Positions 1-4,341 of a DNA stretch of 5,911 bases are shown here, piece by piece. The DNA comes from Chitinophagaceae bacterium (GTDB taxonomy: Bacteria > Bacteroidota > Bacteroidia > Chitinophagales > Chitinophagaceae): assembly GCA_030151745.1 (NCBI GenBank), contig JASLDA010000073.1, forward strand, positions 1 to 5,911, read 5' to 3'. Positions within the stretch are counted from its first letter, which is position 1; each line of letters begins with the position of its first letter. Both the position numbers and the translations under genes were made by a program. The notes beneath the pieces were generated by a model. That model did not search any database. It saw only the letters and a list, made by a program, of their open reading frames with translations, and was not told the DNA's origin.

Positions 1-1685
1 CCAAGAACTACATGACGGACAAGGAAGTCGGCGCGAAGCTCGTTCGCGAGGCATACGACCGCATGAAGTCCGAGCTGCGGGTATCGCATATCCTGGTGAG
101 CGTTTCCCCGAATGCCGCGCCGGCGGATACCGCGAAAGCCTACGCGCGCATCGACAGCATCTACAAGGCCGTCACGAAGGGCAAGGCGGATTTCGCGGCG
201 CTGGCCGCCAATTCCGACGACCGCGGCACCCGTGCCACAGGCGGCGACGTGGGGTATATGAGCGCGCTCCAGACGCCCTATCCTTTCGAGAACGCAGCTT
301 ACAATACCCCGGTCGGGAAGATCAGTCAGCCCTTCCGTACCATATTCGGCTATCATATCATCAAGGTCACCGACAAGCGGCCCTCGCGCGGCGAGCTCAA
401 GGTGGCCCATATCCTGCTGACCACGCCGAAATCCCGCGGCGAAGGAGCCGAAGCCGCAGCCCTGAAGCGCGCGGATTCGCTGGAAAACCTGCTCCGTCAC
501 GGTGCCTCGTTCGATACGCTCGTCAAGCATTTCTCCGAAGACCGTCTTACGGTAAACGATGGCGGCGTGCTGCCCCCCTTCACCGCCGGCCGCATGGTGC
601 CTGCATTTGAAGAAGCGGCCTTTGCGCTGAAAAAGCCGGGGGATGTATCGCAGCCGGTAAAGACCGAGTACGGCTATCATATCATCAAGCTTATCAGCAA
701 TACGCCGCTGAAGCCGTTCGACTCGATGCAGGAGAGCATCAGGCGCCGCGTCGAGAATGACGGCCGCAACCAGGCAGCCCAGGATATGTTCATGGCGAAG
801 ATCAAGCAGCAGAACGGATTCAAGGAGTATCCCGCGGCGCTGGAAGCGGTCAAGACCCGCTTCGTCAGCCTGCCGGATACCGGCTCCGCCGCCGGCCGCC
901 TCAACAGCGACGATTTCCGGGGCCTGAACGACCCGCTCTTCGAGCTCGGCGGCCATAAATACCTGCAGGGCGATTTCCTGACCTTCGCCGAAAACCTGAC
1001 CCGGGGCCGCATTGCCGGTCCCAAGGCGGCGGTCATCACCGATATCTACAAGCTTTACGTAGACCGCACGGTCAACGACTACGAAGAACATCGCCTGACG
1101 GAAACCAACCCGGACTTCAAAGCCCTGATGGAGGAGTACCGCAACGGCATCATGATCTTCGAGCTGATGGACCGCAACGTATGGGGCAAAGCCGGCCGCG
1201 ACACTACAGGGCTTAAGGCCTTCTTCCAGGCCCATCCCAACAAGTATATGTGGGAGCCGGGCTTTTCCGGCGCCATCTATCACTTCAAGGACGAGGCGAC
1301 GATGAAGAAAGGCATGGCCCTGCTGCAGCAAAAGGGCGGCGCCAAGGACTCTACGCTCAACCGCATCCTGAACCCCGAAGGCAGCGCCATGGATAATTTC
1401 ACCGTGGAGCGCGGCCGGTACGAGTTCAGCCGGTTCAAGGATATTCCCCAGAGCTCGATCCAGCAGGGCAAGCTCAGCCCGGGCGTCAAGGTCGCCGACG
1501 GCACCTATACCGTGGTGCTCGCAGACAAGGTCTACGACGCGCCGACGCCGAAGAGCCTGGACGAGGCCCGCGGCTACGCGGTCGCCGAGTACCAGGACGT
1601 GCTGGAAAAGGAATGGAACAGCAGCCTGCGCAGCAAGTATCCGGTAAAGGTGGACGAATCCGTCTTCCGCTCGATGGTGCAGTAA
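1..1685 (+). CDS. Peptidyl-prolyl cis-trans isomerase, tandem PpiC (parvulin) domains, 5'-partial
   Basis: The reading frame is open from the left edge (Lys-Asn-Tyr precede the Met at 12), so that Met is internal and the true start lies outside the window. Counting from this Met, two parvulin-type rotamase domains are visible. Domain 1 spans about 22-120, opening with VSHILV and closing with GYHIIKV. Domain 2 spans about 128-228, opening with VAHILL, containing a GGVLPPF segment, and closing with GYHIIKL. This is the SurA/PrsA/PpiD-like arrangement; such proteins catalyse prolyl isomerisation and chaperone secreted or outer-membrane proteins in the periplasm. The signal peptide and any SurA-like N-terminal domain would lie upstream and cannot be seen. 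About 320 residues follow the second domain (about 235-557). They match no motif I can name and probably form a helical chaperone or substrate-binding region. The gene ends in TAA at 1683-1685. The parvulin assignment is firm; the location and clients are inferred. Confidence 0.93.
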   Translation, partial: KNYMTDKEVGAKLVREAYDRMKSELRVSHILVSVSPNAAPADTAKAYARIDSIYKAVTKGKADFAALAANSDDRGTRATGGDVGYMSALQTPYPFENAAYNTPVGKISQPFRTIFGYHIIKVTDKRPSRGELKVAHILLTTPKSRGEGAEAAALKRADSLENLLRHGASFDTLVKHFSEDRLTVNDGGVLPPFTAGRMVPAFEEAAFALKKPGDVSQPVKTEYGYHIIKLISNTPLKPFDSMQESIRRRVENDGRNQAAQDMFMAKIKQQNGFKEYPAALEAVKTRFVSLPDTGSAAGRLNSDDFRGLNDPLFELGGHKYLQGDFLTFAENLTRGRIAGPKAAVITDIYKLYVDRTVNDYEEHRLTETNPDFKALMEEYRNGIMIFELMDRNVWGKAGRDTTGLKAFFQAHPNKYMWEPGFSGAIYHFKDEATMKKGMALLQQKGGAKDSTLNRILNPEGSAMDNFTVERGRYEFSRFKDIPQSSIQQGKLSPGVKVADGTYTVVLADKVYDAPTPKSLDEARGYAVAEYQDVLEKEWNSSLRSKYPVKVDESVFRSMVQ

Positions 1686-1787
1686 TACCGATCGGCGCCG
1701 AAGCCGCTGTTAAGAGCTCGGTCCGAAGCGCCGCTTGCATTCCCGGTACGGGAAGGAGTTACAGCAACTCTGAGGCCGATCCGGTAT
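1685..1787 (+). other. Candidate structured RNA / 3'-UTR element
   Basis: Hand folding gives a closing stem of 12 base pairs with one bulged C: 1685-1690 pairs with 1782-1787, and 1691-1696 with 1775-1780. Inside it are four small hairpins: 1697-1701/1718-1722 (GCCGA with TCGGT, one G-U), 1726-1729/1733-1736 (AAGC/GCTT), 1740-1745/1749-1754 (TTCCCG/CGGGAA) and 1756-1760/1766-1770 (GAGTT/AACTC). The 5-nt loop of the last one, ACAGC (1761-1765), is the exact complement of GCTGT (1706-1710), which sits in the loop of the first, so a kissing interaction is possible. A strong terminator follows 28 nt downstream. It could be a 3'-UTR-derived small RNA, a structured leader, or chance pairing in GC-rich DNA. 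I could not match it to a known riboswitch or RNA family. Confidence 0.3.
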
Positions 1788-1815
1788 AAAAACCGCAGCA
1801 GCAGATAAATACGCA

Positions 1816-1848
1816 GCCGCGTTCCGCAAGATGGAACGCGGCTTCTTT
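1816..1848 (+). terminator. Intrinsic terminator after the PpiC gene
   Basis: A perfect 10-bp stem pairs GCCGCGTTCC (1816-1825) with GGAACGCGGC (1833-1842) around the 7-nt loop GCAAGAT, followed directly by TTCTTT (1843-1848). The left flank has no T-tract on the opposite strand, so it should work only for + strand transcription. It lies about 130 nt beyond the isomerase stop codon, an unusually long distance, so the terminated transcript would carry the folded segment before it. It also separates the isomerase from the oxygenase gene. Confidence 0.87.
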
Positions 1849-1855
1849 ATGCTCT

Positions 1856-1867
1856 CATCCCGGGATG
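1856..1867. promoter_or_regulatory. 12-bp palindrome, possible operator
   Basis: CATCCCGGGATG is a perfect 12-bp palindrome. It ends 10 bp before the -7 motif at 1878-1885, so it covers the place where the -33 element of that promoter should be, and no good TTTG -33 element is visible there. A dimeric regulator bound here could repress or activate the oxygenase gene. A palindrome of this length is expected about once by chance in a window this size, so only the position makes it interesting. Confidence 0.25.
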
Positions 1868-1877
1868 GCGAGGGCAC

Positions 1878-1885
1878 TATATTTG
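1878..1885 (+). promoter_or_regulatory. Bacteroidota-type -7 promoter element
   Basis: TATATTTG matches the Bacteroidota housekeeping sigma-factor -7 consensus TAnnTTTG at every fixed position. It stands 34 bp before the ATG of the oxygenase gene, predicting a transcript start near 1890 and a 5' leader of roughly 25-30 nt. The -33 element is poor or absent. No Shine-Dalgarno sequence precedes the ATG, which is usual in this phylum. Confidence 0.6.
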
Positions 1886-1919
1886 TGATCGATAGTTTTT
1901 AAAGCTACGCCCGCATCCC

Positions 1920-2795
1920 ATGATCCTGACTCCCATCGACCGTGTAGACAGCATCTCAGCAGAGGATTTCCGTAAAAACTACCTTATTCCCAAACGCCCG
2001 CTCATCATCACGAATCTTGCCAGGACCTGGCCGGCATACAACAAGTGGAACTGGGATTTTTTCAAGTCGATCGTTGGCGAAGTTGAGGTCGGTGTCTACA
2101 ACAATATCCGCGCGGGCGCAAAGGTGCCGGTGAACGGCGCCGACGATACCATGAAGTTCGGGGACTACCTGGACCTGATCCAGAAAGGGCCCGTAGAGCT
2201 GCGCATCTTCCTGTTCAATATCTTCAAATACGCGCCGCAGATCACAGAGGACTTCAGCTTCCCGGATCAATACACCAAAGCCTTTCTGAAACGCTATCCC
2301 ATGCTCTTCGTGGGCGGCTCGGGATCCATAGCGCACATGCACTACGATATCGACCTGAGCCATATCTTCCATACGCAGTTCATCGGCCGCAAGCGGGTGC
2401 TGCTGCTGCCGAACGATCAGTCGCCCCTTATCTACCGCATGCCGCTGACGGTGGAAAGCGCCGCCTCCTTCGTGGATTGGGACAAGGGCGTCGACGAGAC
2501 CAGGTTCCCTGCGTTGAAGCACGCGCGCGGCTTCGACGCCATCCTCGGCCACGGAGACACCATGTTCATGCCTACCGGCTACTGGCATCATATGCAGTAC
2601 ATGGACAGCGGCTTCGCCATGAGCCTGCGCGCGCTGCCGGAGGGAATCAGTCAAAAGCTTAACGGTCTGTACCATATCGTTCCGATGCGCACGATGAACA
2701 ATATGCTCATCAAGATGGCTCCCGAATGGTGGTATAACAAGAAGCGCGAGATGGCCAAGGCCAACGCAGAACGAGCCATGCAGGCCGTGCTCTGA
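1920..2795 (+). CDS. Cupin-like / JmjC-type Fe(II)- and 2-oxoglutarate-dependent oxygenase
   Basis: This 291-residue protein has the layout of the cupin_8/JmjC-like family related to factor-inhibiting-HIF hydroxylases. The N-terminal part resembles the family entry strand (RPLIITNLARTWPA, 26-39). The core contains HMHYDID (139-145), which gives the metal-binding H141-x-D143, followed by FIGRKRVLLLP (154-164), whose Lys158 is at the place of the family's 2-oxoglutarate-binding Lys. The closing motif GDTMFMPTGYWHHMQ (212-226) supplies the distal metal ligand, His223 (less likely His224). The full HxD...H triad is therefore present, which argues for an active enzyme rather than a bare cupin fold. 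Relatives hydroxylate protein side chains or small molecules, and the substrate here cannot be told. No signal peptide or membrane segment is visible, so it is probably cytoplasmic. The C-terminus (about 270-291) is basic and helical-looking. The start at 1920 fits the promoter 34 bp upstream and the family's N-terminus. The stop is TGA at 2793-2795. Confidence 0.88.
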   Translation: MILTPIDRVDSISAEDFRKNYLIPKRPLIITNLARTWPAYNKWNWDFFKSIVGEVEVGVYNNIRAGAKVPVNGADDTMKFGDYLDLIQKGPVELRIFLFNIFKYAPQITEDFSFPDQYTKAFLKRYPMLFVGGSGSIAHMHYDIDLSHIFHTQFIGRKRVLLLPNDQSPLIYRMPLTVESAASFVDWDKGVDETRFPALKHARGFDAILGHGDTMFMPTGYWHHMQYMDSGFAMSLRALPEGISQKLNGLYHIVPMRTMNNMLIKMAPEWWYNKKREMAKANAERAMQAVL

Positions 2796-2818
2796 CCCCG
2801 TTTCGAAACCGTGCTTTC

Positions 2819-2834
2819 CCCGTCCGGGCTTTTT
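2819..2834 (+). terminator. Weak terminator-like hairpin after the oxygenase gene
   Basis: A short CCC-GTCC-GGG hairpin (2819-2828) is followed by C and then TTTTT (2830-2834), 23 bp after the stop codon. The stem is only 3 bp (4 bp with a 2-nt loop), so termination would be weak. A competing stem, CGTCCGG (2821-2827) with CCGGACG (2844-2850), encloses the T-tract in its loop and would disfavour it. Partial read-through into the nuclease gene is therefore likely. Confidence 0.35.
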
Positions 2835-2861
2835 CATTTCCCACCGGACGCATCATTCCTA

Positions 2862-2869
2862 TAGCTTTA
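2862..2869 (+). promoter_or_regulatory. Possible -7 element close to the nuclease start
   Basis: TAGCTTTA differs from the TAnnTTTG consensus only at the last base. It ends 6 bp before the ATG at 2876, so a transcript starting from it would be leaderless or nearly so. No clear -33 element is present (the upstream region is T-rich, 2830-2840). It is offered as a weak candidate; the gene may instead be read from the promoter at 1878. Confidence 0.22.
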
Positions 2870-2875
2870 TCGCTC

Positions 2876-4279
2876 ATGAAGATATCCTTCCACGGCGCTG
2901 CGCGAACCGTTACCGGTTCCAAACATCTGATCCATCTTGACAACGGCAACAAGATCCTGCTCGACTGCGGCTTGTTCCAGGGGCTCGGCAAGGATACGAT
3001 GCCTTACAACCAAAACTGGGGATTCGAGCCTTCGGAAATAGATGTGATGGTGCTCAGCCACGCGCACATCGACCACGTAGGCCTCGTTCCCAAGCTCATC
3101 CGGGACGGCTTTGCCGGCAGGATCTGGTGCACCGCCCCCACGGCGGACCTGGCGCGGATCCTCATGCGCGACAGCGCCCGCATCCAGGAAGGGGACGTGG
3201 AATACATCAACCGGAAGCGCCGAAAGGAGGGCCGGCCGCCGATAGAGCCGCTTTACACCGAAGCCGATGCGAACGAGGCGCTGGAGCGCTTCGAGCTGCT
3301 CGGGTACGATACGCCCGCGGAGATCCTGAAAGGCGTGCGCCTGCGCCTTACCGATGCGGGGCACCTGCTCGGCAGCGCATCCGTTCACCTGGAGATCAGG
3401 AACGGCGATACGCTCACCAGGCTGAGCTTTTCCGGCGATATCGGCCGCTACCATGACGCCATCCTGCGCGCGCCGGAAGAATTCCGCCAGGCGGATTATA
3501 TCGTGATGGAATCCACCTACGGCGACACGCTGCATGCACTGTCCCTGCCCGCGGCAAATGAGCTGCTGAAATGGATCAGGCATACCTGCCTGGAAAAAGG
3601 CGGCAAGCTGGTGATTCCTTCCTTCGCGGTAGGGCGCACGCAGGAGCTGCTGTACCAGCTGAATCGCCTCGACCTGGAAAAGCGTCTGCCGGATCTCCGG
3701 TATTACGTGGACTCGCCGCTGTCGATCGACGCGACCGAGATCATAAAGCGCCACCCGGAATGCTTCAACGAGCAGGTGGAACGCACCTTGCGTACGGACG
3801 ACGACGTGTTCGACTTTAAGGGCCTGCAATACGTCCGCACGCCGGAGGAATCCATCGCGCTTAACGATAATCAGGAGCCCTGCGTGATCATTTCATCCAG
3901 CGGCATGGCGGAGGCCGGGCGTGTGAAGCATCATATCGCGCATGCCATCGGCGCGGAGAAAAACACGATCCTGATGGTGGGCTATTGCGAGCCCCGCAGC
4001 CTGGGCGGGAAGCTCAAATCCGGAGCCCGCGAAGTCAGCATCTTCGGCAAAGAATTCCAGGTGAAAGCCGAGGTCGGCTCGATCAGCAGCATGAGCGCCC
4101 ACGGCGATTCCGACGACCTGCTCCGCTGGCTGTCCGCGCAGGACCCGGAGCAGATCTGCAAGCTATTCCTGGTCCACGGCGAATACGAGGTGCAGCAGGT
4201 CTTCGCCAAAAAGCTGGAGACCCGCGGCTACAGGAACGTTATCATCCCCGAGCTGCACAGCGAACACGAATTAGATTGA
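2876..4279 (+). CDS. MBL-fold / beta-CASP ribonuclease (TTHA0252/CPSF73-like RNA metallo-hydrolase)
   Basis: This 467-residue protein is typical in length for the bacterial beta-CASP RNases related to eukaryotic CPSF73/Ysh1. All metallo-beta-lactamase signatures are present: the N-terminal GAARTVTGSKHL (7-18), motif 2 SHAHIDH with H62, H64, D66 and H67 binding two zinc ions, motif 3 AGHLLGSA (H163) and motif 4 SGDIG (D188). The inserted beta-CASP domain starts at MESTYGD (motif A acidic residue E212), runs through IPSFAVGRTQELL (248-259) and includes SSSGMAEAGRVKHH (340-353, motif B His). It returns to the MBL core at SAHGD (motif C, H409) and LVHGE (H434). With every catalytic residue intact, it is predicted to be an active cytoplasmic endo- or exoribonuclease in RNA processing or decay; DNA is a less likely substrate. 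The Met at 2876 is the family-typical N-terminus. The gene lies 80 bp after the oxygenase. Its last codons, Leu-Asp-stop, fall inside the repeat element at the convergent junction. Confidence 0.95.
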   Translation: MKISFHGAARTVTGSKHLIHLDNGNKILLDCGLFQGLGKDTMPYNQNWGFEPSEIDVMVLSHAHIDHVGLVPKLIRDGFAGRIWCTAPTADLARILMRDSARIQEGDVEYINRKRRKEGRPPIEPLYTEADANEALERFELLGYDTPAEILKGVRLRLTDAGHLLGSASVHLEIRNGDTLTRLSFSGDIGRYHDAILRAPEEFRQADYIVMESTYGDTLHALSLPAANELLKWIRHTCLEKGGKLVIPSFAVGRTQELLYQLNRLDLEKRLPDLRYYVDSPLSIDATEIIKRHPECFNEQVERTLRTDDDVFDFKGLQYVRTPEESIALNDNQEPCVIISSSGMAEAGRVKHHIAHAIGAEKNTILMVGYCEPRSLGGKLKSGAREVSIFGKEFQVKAEVGSISSMSAHGDSDDLLRWLSAQDPEQICKLFLVHGEYEVQQVFAKKLETRGYRNVIIPELHSEHELD

Positions 4280-4337
4280 AGATTGAAGATTTTAGATTGG
4301 ACGGAGCTCCCTTTTTACCAATCTAAAATCTTCAATC
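4274..4337. repeat. AT-rich 20-bp perfect inverted repeat made of 7-bp units; likely bidirectional terminator
   Basis: Bases 4281-4300 are the exact reverse complement of 4318-4337 (20 of 20), with a 17-nt spacer (4301-4317) containing the palindrome GGAGCTCC and a CTTTTTA run. The left arm is itself a tandem of 7-bp units: GATTGAA (4274), GATTGAA (4281), GATTTTA (4288) and GATTGGA (4295). The arms are 70% A+T, in sharp contrast to the GC-rich genes on both sides. The element fills nearly all of the 62-bp gap between two convergent genes, which suits a structure that stops transcription from both sides. There is no classical T-tract after either arm. Its composition and modular build also suggest a dispersed REP-like intergenic repeat. 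Confidence 0.9.
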
Positions 4338-4341
4338 CAAC

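Noticed and set aside
1751..1800. Shine-Dalgarno-like GGAAGGAG at 1751-1758, suggesting a small gene
   Set aside because: No ATG, GTG or TTG follows at a usable distance, and the frame from the nearby CTG closes after about a dozen codons. The purines are better explained as part of the hairpins at 1740-1770.
1740..1800. Similarity of the segment around CTGAGGCCGATCCGGTATAA to the 3' half of a TPP riboswitch
   Set aside because: The conserved TPP core boxes are missing or out of order, and neither flanking gene concerns thiamine. The cobalamin, SAM and SRP RNA signatures I looked for were also absent.
2800..2809. 10-bp palindrome GTTTCGAAAC just after the oxygenase stop
   Set aside because: Palindromes of this length occur several times by chance in a window of this size. 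It has no room for a loop and no promoter context to support an operator.
1956..2837. Long open frame on the - strand opposite the oxygenase gene (293 codons)
   Set aside because: It lies almost wholly antisense to a gene with a complete catalytic motif set. Its product is rich in His, Arg, Val and Gln with no recognisable domain, as expected of a shadow frame in GC-rich DNA.
2867..3829. Long open frame on the - strand opposite the nuclease gene (320 codons)
   Set aside because: It is antisense to the well-supported beta-CASP nuclease, and its translation shows low-complexity shadow composition without any family motif.
4274..4337. Reading the repeated units as a small CRISPR array
   Set aside because: The units are 7 bp long, directly adjacent and part of a hairpin, with no spacers and no cas genes nearby.
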